Assembly (NCBI GenBank): GCA_023428515.1
Contig: JAEYXI010000439.1
Span: 1 to 7,087, forward strand
Source: Pseudomonadota bacterium
Lineage (GTDB): Bacteria; Pseudomonadota; Alphaproteobacteria; Rhizobiales; Rhizobiaceae
Length of the DNA: 7,087 nucleotides
Direction: 5' to 3'
The notes beneath the pieces were generated by a model that was given only the letters and a program-made list of their open reading frames with translations, did no database searches and was not told the origin of the DNA. A program made the translations under genes and the position numbers. Shown here piece after piece: positions 1 through 5,873 of this stretch (position 1 is the stretch's first letter; every line of letters starts with the position of its first letter).

Positions 1-236
1 ATGGCCGCCCAGAGGCGCGCGCGGACGGACGCGAATGGCGCACGCCGCCGCTCTGGGGTATCGGCCTCACCAAAACCGTCAACGGCCACACTTTCTTCCT
101 GCATGACGGACGCGCCCGCAACCTGAAGGAGGCGATCCTCTGGCATGGCGGCGAGGGGCAGGCCGCACGCGACCGCTTCGCCGCGCTGCCGGCGTCCGAT
201 CGCGAGGCATTGATCAAATTCCTGGAGTCGCTCTGA
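1..236 (+). CDS. Di-heme oxidoreductase (DHOR, DUF1111 family), C-terminal fragment
   Basis: This is the last 77 codons (reading from base 3) of a gene that starts left of the window. The segment contains EWRTPPLWGIGLT, then GHTFFLHDGRARNL, then EAILWHGGE, and ends FLESL. That order is the characteristic C-terminal block of the DUF1111/di-heme oxidoreductase family, c-type cytochromes distantly related to MauG and di-heme peroxidases. The CxxCH heme motifs lie upstream and cannot be seen, so catalytic competence cannot be judged. Family members are exported, and the protein is expected to work in the periplasm as an electron-transfer or oxidising component. Its TGA stop shares one base with the ATG of the imelysin gene (TGATG at 234-238), indicating translational coupling. 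In many proteobacteria DHOR genes lie between imelysin genes in iron-regulated operons, so another imelysin gene may precede it. The family call is firm; the substrate is unknown. Confidence 0.88.
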   Translation, partial: GRPEARADGREWRTPPLWGIGLTKTVNGHTFFLHDGRARNLKEAILWHGGEGQAARDRFAALPASDREALIKFLESL

Positions 237-1309
237 TGGGAAAGCTCCGCTTCCTGCTGCCCCTGGCTGTCGTATCTTCCCTGGCGGCGACATCCGCCTT
301 CGCCACGAAAGCGCAGGACATCGTCGGCAATGCGATCGACGGCTTTATCCGCCCCGGCTACCACACGTTCCACGAGGCGACATCAGCGCTTTCCGAAGCC
401 GGCAAAGCACTTTGCGCGTCCCCGTCGCAAGCAGCACTCGACGCTGCGCGAGACGCTTTCGGCAAGGTGGTCGACGCATGGTCGCATATCGAGATCATCC
501 GCTTCGGTCCGGTCACCGAAGAGAACAGGCTGGAGCGAGTGCTGTTCTGGCCCGACCGCAAGGGCACCGGGCTGAAACAGGTGCAGGCAGCGCTGGCCAA
601 CAAGGATGCGACTGCAGCGGATGCTGCGCAGTTGGCGAAAAAGAGCGTCGCCATGCAGGGGCTGGGTGCGCTTGAATTCGTGCTTTACGGGACGGGCTCG
701 GAGACGTTGGCGACGGGCGATGCCTACCGCTGTTCCTATGGCACTGCCATCTCAGGCAATCTCGACGCGATCGCCGCGGAACTCGACGCTGCCTGGGCCG
801 ATCCGGAGGGCTTTGCGAAAGACTGGACCAATCCCTCGCAGGACAATCCGCTCTATCGCGACGGCACCGAGGCGGTTACCGAATTGATGGACGTCTTCAT
901 CACCGGCACGGAACTGGTGCGTGATGTCAGGCTTGGCGGCTTCCTCGGCAAGGAAGCCAAGGACGACAAGCCGCGCCAGGCGCTGTTCTGGCGGTCCGGC
1001 GAGACTGTCGACGCGCTTGCGGGCAATCTCGCTGGGATGAAGGCGCTTCTCGAGGCTTCGAAACTTGCCGAAGCCCTTCCGTCGGACCAGTCCTGGATGG
1101 AGGGCGAGGCGCTGTTCGAGTTCTCCAACGCGGCAAACGCCGCGAAGGCAGCCGACGGGCCTATCGCTGACGTGCTCGCCGATCCCGGCAAGCGTGCAAA
1201 GCTCGTCTATTTCGGCCTCGTCACCTCAAGCCTCTCCGAAATATTCGGCACGCAGATGTCCGGCGCGCTCGGCCTGACGGCGGGCTTCTCCTCGCTCGAC
1301 GGGGACTGA
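236..1309 (+). CDS. Imelysin-family (peptidase M75-like) periplasmic protein
   Basis: This 357-residue protein has a Sec signal peptide: MGKLR, a hydrophobic stretch at about 6-18, and likely cleavage after SAFA at residue 23. The rest is helix-rich, as in the double four-helix-bundle imelysin fold (imelysin, EfeO/IrpA-like, IPPA). Landmarks are FIRPGYHTFHEA at 37-48, AWSHIEIIRFGPV at 81-93 and GLGALEFVLYG at 142-152. The last corresponds to the family GxHxxE region, but the histidine position is Gly144 while Gly142 and Glu147 remain. This looks like the divergent subgroup rather than a canonical metal-binding imelysin. Despite the M75 label, imelysin-like proteins are mainly linked to iron uptake, and peptidase activity is doubtful. 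ATG 236 is supported by GGAG at 224-227 (8-nt spacing) and by overlap with the upstream TGA. The next gene starts 2 nt after the stop, so DHOR, imelysin and DUF1513 form one operon. The upstream control region, where a Fur or Irr site would lie, is outside the window. Confidence 0.9.
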   Translation: MGKLRFLLPLAVVSSLAATSAFATKAQDIVGNAIDGFIRPGYHTFHEATSALSEAGKALCASPSQAALDAARDAFGKVVDAWSHIEIIRFGPVTEENRLERVLFWPDRKGTGLKQVQAALANKDATAADAAQLAKKSVAMQGLGALEFVLYGTGSETLATGDAYRCSYGTAISGNLDAIAAELDAAWADPEGFAKDWTNPSQDNPLYRDGTEAVTELMDVFITGTELVRDVRLGGFLGKEAKDDKPRQALFWRSGETVDALAGNLAGMKALLEASKLAEALPSDQSWMEGEALFEFSNAANAAKAADGPIADVLADPGKRAKLVYFGLVTSSLSEIFGTQMSGALGLTAGFSSLDGD

Positions 1310-1311
1310 CG

Positions 1312-2418
1312 ATGATCGGCAAGCGCACCGGGCTGATCGACCGCCGCGATTTCCTCAAGGCGGCCGGCGTGACGTTTCTTTCGTCGCTGGCGCCCGGGGC
1401 CTTGGCTGACACGCTTGCGGCGGATGCCGTCTTCGCCACCGCCTACCAGCGCCGCGACGGCGCCTACGGCGCGGCGATCCTGTCGGAAGCCGGCAAGATA
1501 CTGCACACGGTCGACCTGCCCGAGCGCGGCCACGACATCACCTTCGATCCTGTTTCCGGCCGCTCGGTGGTCTTTGCGCGCCAGCCCGGCACTTTCTTCG
1601 TCGTATTCGACCATGCCGGGCGCACGCCGCCTGTGACGGTCGAAAGCGTCGCCAACAGGCATTTCTTCGGGCATGGCGTTTTCTCTCCCGACGGCGCGCT
1701 GCTCTACGCGACCGAGAACGATTTCGACAATGCCGCGGGCATGGTTGGCGTCTACGACGTGAAGAACGGTTTTTCGCGCGTTGGCGAGTTCCCGACCTAT
1801 GGTGTCGGCCCGCACGAGCTTCTGCTGCTCGGTGACGGCAGGACCATCGCGGTCGCCAATGGCGGCATCGAAACCCATCCGGATTTCGGCCGCGCCAAGC
1901 TCAACCTGCCGACGATGAAGCCGTCCTACGTGCTGGTCGATCGCCAGACGGGCGACCTTATCGAGAAGCACGAACTGCCGCCCGACCTGCACCAGCTTTC
2001 GATCCGCCACATGGATACGGACGAGACCGGCGCGGTGTGGTTCGGCTGCCAGCATGAGGGGCCGGCGATGGAACGCCCGGCGCTGGTCGGCCGCGCGGTG
2101 CGTGGCAAGGATCTGGAACTCGCCGAGATGGAGCCGAAAGTGCTCTCCGGCTTTCGTAACTATATCGGCTCGGTGGCGGCGAACCGGGATGCCGGGACGA
2201 TCGCGGTGACGTCGCCGCAGGGCAATTCCTACGCGGTGATCCAGGCGGCGACGGGCAAGGTGGTTTCGGTCGAGCGGCTGACGGAGGTCTGCGGCGTGGC
2301 GCCCGACCATGCAGGCTTCATGGTGACGACAGGAACGGGCGCGATTGTCGAGCCGAACGGCAGGTCGTCCGAAGACGAAAGCTACGTCTGGGACAACCAC
2401 GTGTTGAGGATCGGCTGA
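1312..2418 (+). CDS. DUF1513 family protein, Tat-exported, beta-propeller-like
   Basis: This 368-residue protein opens with a twin-arginine signal, DRRDFLKAAG at residues 10-19, followed by a hydrophobic stretch and an ALA|D cleavage site near residue 32. It should therefore fold in the cytoplasm before export. The mature part has repeated short beta-rich units typical of YncE-like propellers, for example GHDITFDPVSGRSVVFAR (about 78-95), FFGHGVFSPDGALLYATEND (about 118-137), GVGPHELLLLGDGRTIAVANGG (about 164-185) and CGVAPDHAGFMVTTGTG (about 325-341). This pattern matches DUF1513 proteins, which recur directly downstream of imelysin and DHOR genes. No enzymatic motif is evident. The His and Asp residues at the blade starts could bind a metal or ligand, but this is inference. 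The start lies 2 nt after the imelysin stop, with GGGGA at 1301-1305 as a modest ribosome site. Tat export would fit a protein that acquires a cofactor in the cytoplasm. The family call is good; the function is unknown. Confidence 0.86.
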   Translation: MIGKRTGLIDRRDFLKAAGVTFLSSLAPGALADTLAADAVFATAYQRRDGAYGAAILSEAGKILHTVDLPERGHDITFDPVSGRSVVFARQPGTFFVVFDHAGRTPPVTVESVANRHFFGHGVFSPDGALLYATENDFDNAAGMVGVYDVKNGFSRVGEFPTYGVGPHELLLLGDGRTIAVANGGIETHPDFGRAKLNLPTMKPSYVLVDRQTGDLIEKHELPPDLHQLSIRHMDTDETGAVWFGCQHEGPAMERPALVGRAVRGKDLELAEMEPKVLSGFRNYIGSVAANRDAGTIAVTSPQGNSYAVIQAATGKVVSVERLTEVCGVAPDHAGFMVTTGTGAIVEPNGRSSEDESYVWDNHVLRIG

Positions 2419-2447
2419 TCCGGCGGGCTCGTCGGGAGGCGGATCAG
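2415..2447. terminator. Inverted repeat spanning both stop codons of convergent operons
   Basis: CTGATCCG at 2415-2422 is the exact reverse complement of CGGATCAG at 2440-2447, separated by a 17-nt G-rich loop. The left arm contains the DUF1513 TGA (2416-2418) and the right arm the complement of the phnN TGA (2444-2446). Transcripts of either strand can form the same 8-bp hairpin, the layout expected of a shared bidirectional terminator in a 25-bp convergent gap. There is no T tract after the stem on either strand, so it is not a classical intrinsic terminator. It may instead mark the 3' end for Rho-dependent termination or RNA processing, or be a chance match. Confidence 0.4.
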
Positions 2448-3067
2448 ACGGTCCCGGAAATATCGGCGAAGGCCATCGCCTTGCGGATGATGGCGACGAG
2501 CTTGTCGCCGGCAATCTCCTTGGGACCGCTATTGTCGAGCGGGATGGACGTCCCGGTCGTGTCGCAGGAAATAGTGCGCGCCAGGCGGGCGAGGATTTCG
2601 CCGCGCGATTCGCGTCCGCGTCCGGCAAGCCGCGCGGCCAGGACTTCCGGGTCGGCGGTGACCTCGACCACGGCGACATTGGCATAGCGCTCGCGCAGCG
2701 CCGGTAGGGCGCCACGCGAAACGTTGGCGACCGCAACCTGGCCGTTCTCGATCGCCCGGTCGATGCTGGCCGGCAGCCCGTAGCGCAATCCATGCGCCTC
2801 CCAGGCAAGCGCGAAGGCGCCGTCGGCTTCCGCTTCGATGAACTCGGCGTCGGCAAGCGTGTCGTGATCCTCGGTTTGGCCGTCGCTGTGACGCGTGATG
2901 ACGCGCCTGACAAAATCGACCTGCGGCTCGTCGACGAGCACTTCCTTCGCGTGAACGATCAGCGTGTCCTTGCCGGCGCCGCTCGGGCCGACGACGGCAA
3001 CGAAGGCGCCGTTGCGGATCGGCAGCGCGCCTTCCTGCTCGCGCTCGATCAAGGCGGAGGTCATCAT
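2444..3067 (-). CDS. phnN: Ribose 1,5-bisphosphate phosphokinase (PRPP-forming)
   Basis: PhnN phosphorylates ribose 1,5-bisphosphate with ATP to give PRPP, the last step of the C-P lyase phosphonate pathway, in the cytoplasm. The protein has 207 residues, slightly more than the usual 185-200, because of a short N-terminal extension. The Walker A loop is VVGPSGAGKDTL (25-36), in the guanylate-kinase-like form with Asp after Lys. FVRRVITR (52-59) and the PhnN-typical AHGLRYGLP (91-99) follow, and a C-terminal ADPEVLAARLAGRGRES segment resembles the lid region. Guanylate kinase is the main alternative, but the AHGLRYGLP block and the position directly after phnM decide for PhnN. The ATG at 3067-3065 overlaps the phnM stop as ATGA. 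A second ATG follows immediately, so the true start could be one codon later. The gene closes the operon and meets the DUF1513 gene tail to tail. Confidence 0.93.
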   Translation of the reverse strand: MMTSALIEREQEGALPIRNGAFVAVVGPSGAGKDTLIVHAKEVLVDEPQVDFVRRVITRHSDGQTEDHDTLADAEFIEAEADGAFALAWEAHGLRYGLPASIDRAIENGQVAVANVSRGALPALRERYANVAVVEVTADPEVLAARLAGRGRESRGEILARLARTISCDTTGTSIPLDNSGPKEIAGDKLVAIIRKAMAFADISGTV

Positions 3068-4200
3068 GCGACGCGGCGTCCCTCGCGCCAGACGGTGCGC
3101 ACGACAGGCACATGATCGTCGACGCGCACGCGCACGAGATCGGCGCGGCGGCCGGGCTCGATGACGCCACGGTCGGAGAGGCCGACGGCGTCCGCCGGGT
3201 TCTTCGACACCATGGCGACCGCCTGCGGCAGGCTGATGCCCTCGACCGCCTCGCCGATGAAGAAGGCCGACTGGATCAGGCTGAAGGGGATGTAGTCGGA
3301 CGACAATATGTCGAGCAGGCCTTCCGCCGCGAGCTGGCGCGCCGACACGTTGCCCGAATGCGAGGCGCCGCGCATGACGTTGGGTGCGCCCATCAGCACG
3401 CCGAGGCCGGCCTGCTTGGAGGCCGCCGCGGCTTCCTCGGTGGTCGGGAACTCGGCGACGCGGATGCCCTGCTCGATCGCCTCCTCGACATGCGCCACCG
3501 TTGCATCGTCATGGCTGGCGAGCACGATGCCGCGCTCGCGGCATGCCGTCGAGATGGCGATGCGGTTCGGCGCCGAGTTCGCCTGCGACTGGGCGATGCG
3601 CTTGTCGCAATAGGCGCGGAAGACCTCTTCCGACATCTTCAGCTTGCCCATGTAGTACATCGCATAGGAGTCGAAACTCGCAAACTGGCGCTGTCCCGGC
3701 GCATGGTCCATCAGCGAGGCGAGTTTCACGCGATCGTCATTCTCGAAATAGGCGAACGCCTCCTGGCAGTCGGGAGCCGAGACCTCGCAGCGGAGGTGGA
3801 TGAAATGGTCGGCGCGCACGCGATCCTGGCGCACGCTGTCCTCGATCGCGTCAGCCAGCCGGCGCATGTCCTCGATGCCGAGGTCGGCGTCGTAATCCAT
3901 GCCGACGCGCAGTGCGTCGAACACGGTGGTGATGCCGGCGGTGGCGACTTGCGCGTCATGCGCGAGCACCGAGGCAATCGGGTTCCAGCGCACTTTCGGG
4001 CGCGGCGCATAGTGGCCTTCGAGATGATCGGTGTGCAGCTCGACCAGGCCGGGGATGAGGAAGTCGCCCTCCATGTCCTCGCCGGAACGGCTGGAGCCGC
4101 GATCGATCTCGGCGATCTTGCCGGCGCGTATCACGAGCGTGCCCGGCACGACCTCGTCGGCGAGCACGATGTTTGCGTTGGTGAGTATGGTTTCGGTCAT
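3064..4200 (-). CDS. phnM: Alpha-D-ribose 1-methylphosphonate 5-triphosphate diphosphatase
   Basis: PhnM removes pyrophosphate from ribose 1-alkylphosphonate 5-triphosphate to give the 5-phosphate, which PhnJ then cleaves. It is a cytoplasmic metal-dependent amidohydrolase. The 378-residue length is normal for the family. Visible landmarks are LIPGLVELHTDHLEGH (48-63, with the metal-ligand set His56/Asp58 and the PhnM-typical Glu61), GITTVFDALRVG (89-100), FIHLRCEVSAP (133-143), SLMDHAPGQRQF (162-173), LASHDDAT (227-234), GAPNVMRGASHSGNVSA (271-287) and SSDYIP (300-305). No key motif is missing. The gene follows DUF1045 by 21 nt and overlaps phnN by 4 nt. Its ribosome site is weak (AAGAAG directly before the ATG), so expression probably relies on read-through from DUF1045. 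The C-P lyase core subunits are not adjacent and must be encoded elsewhere if the pathway is complete. Confidence 0.95.
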   Translation of the reverse strand: MTETILTNANIVLADEVVPGTLVIRAGKIAEIDRGSSRSGEDMEGDFLIPGLVELHTDHLEGHYAPRPKVRWNPIASVLAHDAQVATAGITTVFDALRVGMDYDADLGIEDMRRLADAIEDSVRQDRVRADHFIHLRCEVSAPDCQEAFAYFENDDRVKLASLMDHAPGQRQFASFDSYAMYYMGKLKMSEEVFRAYCDKRIAQSQANSAPNRIAISTACRERGIVLASHDDATVAHVEEAIEQGIRVAEFPTTEEAAAASKQAGLGVLMGAPNVMRGASHSGNVSARQLAAEGLLDILSSDYIPFSLIQSAFFIGEAVEGISLPQAVAMVSKNPADAVGLSDRGVIEPGRRADLVRVRVDDHVPVVRTVWREGRRVA

Positions 4201-4221
4201 CTTCTTGTTCTTGCGGTCGGT

Positions 4222-4929
4222 TCAGGCGGTTTTGCGTTGCTGGCGGCGGCCAAGCTCGTGCCAGGATTTTACCATAAAGGGCGCGCCGGGTTCAGGCTCG
4301 ACGAACAGCGCCAGCCCGTCGACCGTTGCCGGCCTTTCGAGCGTGGCTGCAAAGACATCGTCGATGGCGGCGCGCACGCGCGGCAGGTCATGATCCGGCA
4401 CACGGCCGGTGAGCGTCATGTGGAAGCGGAAACTCTCGAAGACGTAGGGGTAGCCCCACTGCAGCAGGTTGCGGAATTCCTCGGGGCTGAGCGCATCGGG
4501 ATTGCGTCGCTTGATCTCGGCTTCGCTGAGCGGCGCGCGGAAGCGGTCGAATTGCGACACGATCTCGCTGGCGAAGCGGTCGAGGTCCGGCGCCGGGCTG
4601 CCAGATGTCAGCGCAAGAAAGCCGTCGATGCGCGTCGGTACGAGCTTCGACAGCAGGATGGGCTCGGCGGCGGCCGCGAAGCTCGCGACGGCCTGGTCGA
4701 GATCCGCTTCGGTGGCGTTGGCCGCCAGATGAAACGGCGCCTTCAGCGTCGCATGGAAACCGTAACGGCGGGCGCTTGCGGTATGGTAAGCGATCTCGGC
4801 GGGCGTCAGGTTCGTCACTGCGGGCGCCGGCGGCTGCGCGCTCGTGAAAGGGTCGCGGCCGAGCCAGCTCGCGGCAAGGCGCGTCAGCGGGTCGTTCTGG
4901 CCCGGTGTGAAATAGATGGCGTATCGCAT
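4222..4929 (-). CDS. DUF1045 phosphonate-operon protein, 2H phosphoesterase superfamily
   Basis: With the start chosen here the protein has 235 residues, typical for DUF1045, the family annotated as putative phosphonate metabolism protein (TIGR03223). It opens MRYAIYFTPG, has RRYGFHATLKAPF at 54-66 and FRFHMTLTGRV at 167-177. The paired H-x-T elements (His59/Thr61 and His170/Thr172), about 110 residues apart, are the signature of 2H phosphoesterases such as LigT-type cyclic phosphodiesterases. The catalytic residues therefore appear intact. It leads an operon with phnM and phnN, and the gap to phnM is 21 nt. PhnP, which opens 5-phosphoribosyl 1,2-cyclic phosphate between the C-P lyase step and PhnN, is absent here. 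A 2H enzyme is a chemically plausible substitute, but that is inference. The ATG at 4929 was preferred to the in-frame ATG at 4956 because GAGGA lies 7 nt before it and the family usually begins MRYAIY. Confidence 0.88.
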   Translation of the reverse strand: MRYAIYFTPGQNDPLTRLAASWLGRDPFTSAQPPAPAVTNLTPAEIAYHTASARRYGFHATLKAPFHLAANATEADLDQAVASFAAAAEPILLSKLVPTRIDGFLALTSGSPAPDLDRFASEIVSQFDRFRAPLSEAEIKRRNPDALSPEEFRNLLQWGYPYVFESFRFHMTLTGRVPDHDLPRVRAAIDDVFAATLERPATVDGLALFVEPEPGAPFMVKSWHELGRRQQRKTA

Positions 4930-4936
4930 CAAAGAA

Positions 4937-4941
4937 TCCTC
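4937..4941 (-). promoter_or_regulatory. Ribosome binding site fixing the DUF1045 start
   Basis: The minus strand reads GAGGA here, 7 nt before ATG 4929-4927. The alternative in-frame ATG at 4956-4954 has only CATGCAAATCGCCT-like sequence before it, with no Shine-Dalgarno match, and would add nine residues (MGRADEDSL) ahead of the conserved MRYAIYF. Confidence 0.65.
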
Positions 4942-4967
4942 GTCGGCTCGTCCCATAGGCGATTTGC

Positions 4968-4997
4968 ATGACGAAATGACGAAGCCGGCTGATGACG
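4968..4997. repeat. Short tandem repeat ATGACGAA in the iolB-DUF1045 gap
   Basis: ATGACGAA occurs twice without a gap (4968-4975 and 4976-4983). A partial third copy, ATGACG (4992-4997), starts 16 nt after the second, which keeps the 8-nt period with one copy replaced by GCCGGCTG. On the strand of the phn genes it reads TTCGTCAT twice, 39-54 nt before the DUF1045 start. This could be an operator made of direct half-sites or chance. The 8-nt period does not fit the 11-nt period of a Pho box. The 86-bp gap (4930-5015) shows no gene, no clear promoter and no intrinsic terminator. Confidence 0.45.
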
Positions 4998-5015
4998 CGG
5001 CAGATATCAGAGGTG

Positions 5016-5867
5016 TTACGTAAAGTCACCAGCCAGGGCGGCCGGGCGGCTGGCACACGCCTTCATCAGCCACTCATGCTCGGGAGCGTTGTGGAATTTC
5101 CACGTCCGCTTCGGCCCGGCCATGACGTTGAGGTAGTAGAGATCGTAGCCGTGGCAGGCGGCGCAGGGGTGATAACCCTTCGGCACCAGCACGACGTCGC
5201 CGTCCTCGACCGCCATCACCTCGTCGAGCTCGCGTTTCCCATTGACATCCGCATCGGTGTAGACGCGCTGGAAAGCAAAACCCTGCGGCGGGTTGAGCCG
5301 GTGGTAGTAGGTCTCCTCGAGGTAGGATTCCCGGGGCAGGTCGTCGCGGTCGTGCTTGTGCGGCGGGTAGCTGGAGGTGTGGCCGCCGGGGGTGATGACT
5401 TCGACCACGAGCAGCGAATCCGCCGGCTGTCCTTCCGGCAGCACATTGGTGACGTAGCGCGTGTTGGTGCCCTTGCCGCGCGTCTCCTGGCCGAGATCGT
5501 CAGGCGCGATGAGGCGTGCCGGCAGGCCGCCGCCGAGGCCCGGTGCCGAGCAGACCGCCAGCTCGACATCGGTGTCGGCCGTTGCCGTCCACTCGGAGTG
5601 CTGCGGCACATAGACCGACCACGGCTTGCCGTCGAAAGGGCTCATGCGTTCGCCGATCAGGCCGAAATCCTGGTCGCCGGCGGATACCTTCGCCTTGCCT
5701 GACACCAGCACCAGGCAGACCTCGCGTCCGCCGGTCGCTTCCGAAACCGTGTCGCCCGCCTTCAGCCGGTGGAGGTCGAAGCCGACATAGGTCCAGCCGG
5801 CGCTTTCCGGCGTCACATGCGCGACGCGGCCGTGGCCCGCCTGCTTCTTCACCAACAGCTTCGACAT
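5016..5867 (-). CDS. iolB: 5-deoxy-glucuronate isomerase
   Basis: IolB converts 5-deoxy-D-glucuronate to 2-deoxy-5-keto-D-gluconate in myo-inositol catabolism, after the IolD ring-opening step and before IolC. The protein has 283 residues, close to the usual 265-300, with a bicupin fold. Recognisable segments are SVYVPQHSEW (84-93), TPGGHTSSYPPHKHD (159-173), YLEETYYHR (182-190) and VPKGYHPCAACHGYDLYYLN (228-247). The candidate metal ligands His163/His170, Glu185 and His233 are all present. The ATG at 5867 has AAGGAG at 5882-5877, 9 nt upstream. That ribosome site also encodes the final Lys-Glu codons of the preceding small membrane protein, whose stop ends 6 nt before iolB. iolB is the last iol gene here. 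The TAA stop overlaps the perfect palindrome TTACGTAA (5016-5023), and no terminator hairpin with a T run follows. The identification is firm. Confidence 0.96.
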   Translation of the reverse strand: MSKLLVKKQAGHGRVAHVTPESAGWTYVGFDLHRLKAGDTVSEATGGREVCLVLVSGKAKVSAGDQDFGLIGERMSPFDGKPWSVYVPQHSEWTATADTDVELAVCSAPGLGGGLPARLIAPDDLGQETRGKGTNTRYVTNVLPEGQPADSLLVVEVITPGGHTSSYPPHKHDRDDLPRESYLEETYYHRLNPPQGFAFQRVYTDADVNGKRELDEVMAVEDGDVVLVPKGYHPCAACHGYDLYYLNVMAGPKRTWKFHNAPEHEWLMKACASRPAALAGDFT

Positions 5868-5873
5868 TGCGCT

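Noticed and set aside
1207..2913. Minus-strand open frame of 568 codons across DUF1513 and phnN
   Set aside because: It is the in-register antisense of DUF1513 running into a shifted frame of phnN. It is Arg/Pro/Ser-rich shadow sequence with no recognisable domain, and it conflicts with two well-supported genes.
2444..3067. Guanylate kinase as the identity of the phnN product
   Set aside because: The P-loop is similar, but AHGLRYGLP and the ATGA overlap with phnM are specific to PhnN.
4954..4956. Upstream ATG as the start of the DUF1045 gene
   Set aside because: There is no ribosome site before it and the nine added residues do not look like the family N-terminus. The ATG at 4929 has GAGGA at 7 nt and begins MRYAIYF.
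3112..4971. Plus-strand open frame of 619 codons opposite phnM and DUF1045
   Set aside because: Its codons are exactly in register with the antisense of both genes, which share a frame. Stops there would need TTA, CTA or TCA sense codons, which are rare in this GC-rich DNA. The translation is low-complexity and lacks family motifs, while the minus-strand genes are unmistakable.
4968..4997. Pho box made of the GTCAT-like repeats before the phn genes
   Set aside because: Pho boxes use CTGTCAT-like units with an 11-nt period. Here the units read TTCGTCAT with 8- and 16-nt offsets, so the match is superficial.
4930..5015. Sigma-70 type promoter for DUF1045-phnM-phnN
   Set aside because: TTCGTC and TATGGG on the minus strand could be forced into -35/-10 roles, but the possible spacings (12 or 20 nt) are wrong and the hexamers poor. 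A promoter may exist but is not readable.
5016..5023. TTACGTAA palindrome at the iolB stop as an operator or terminator
   Set aside because: An 8-bp perfect palindrome is expected by chance in a sequence of this length. It overlaps coding sequence and is not followed by a T run.
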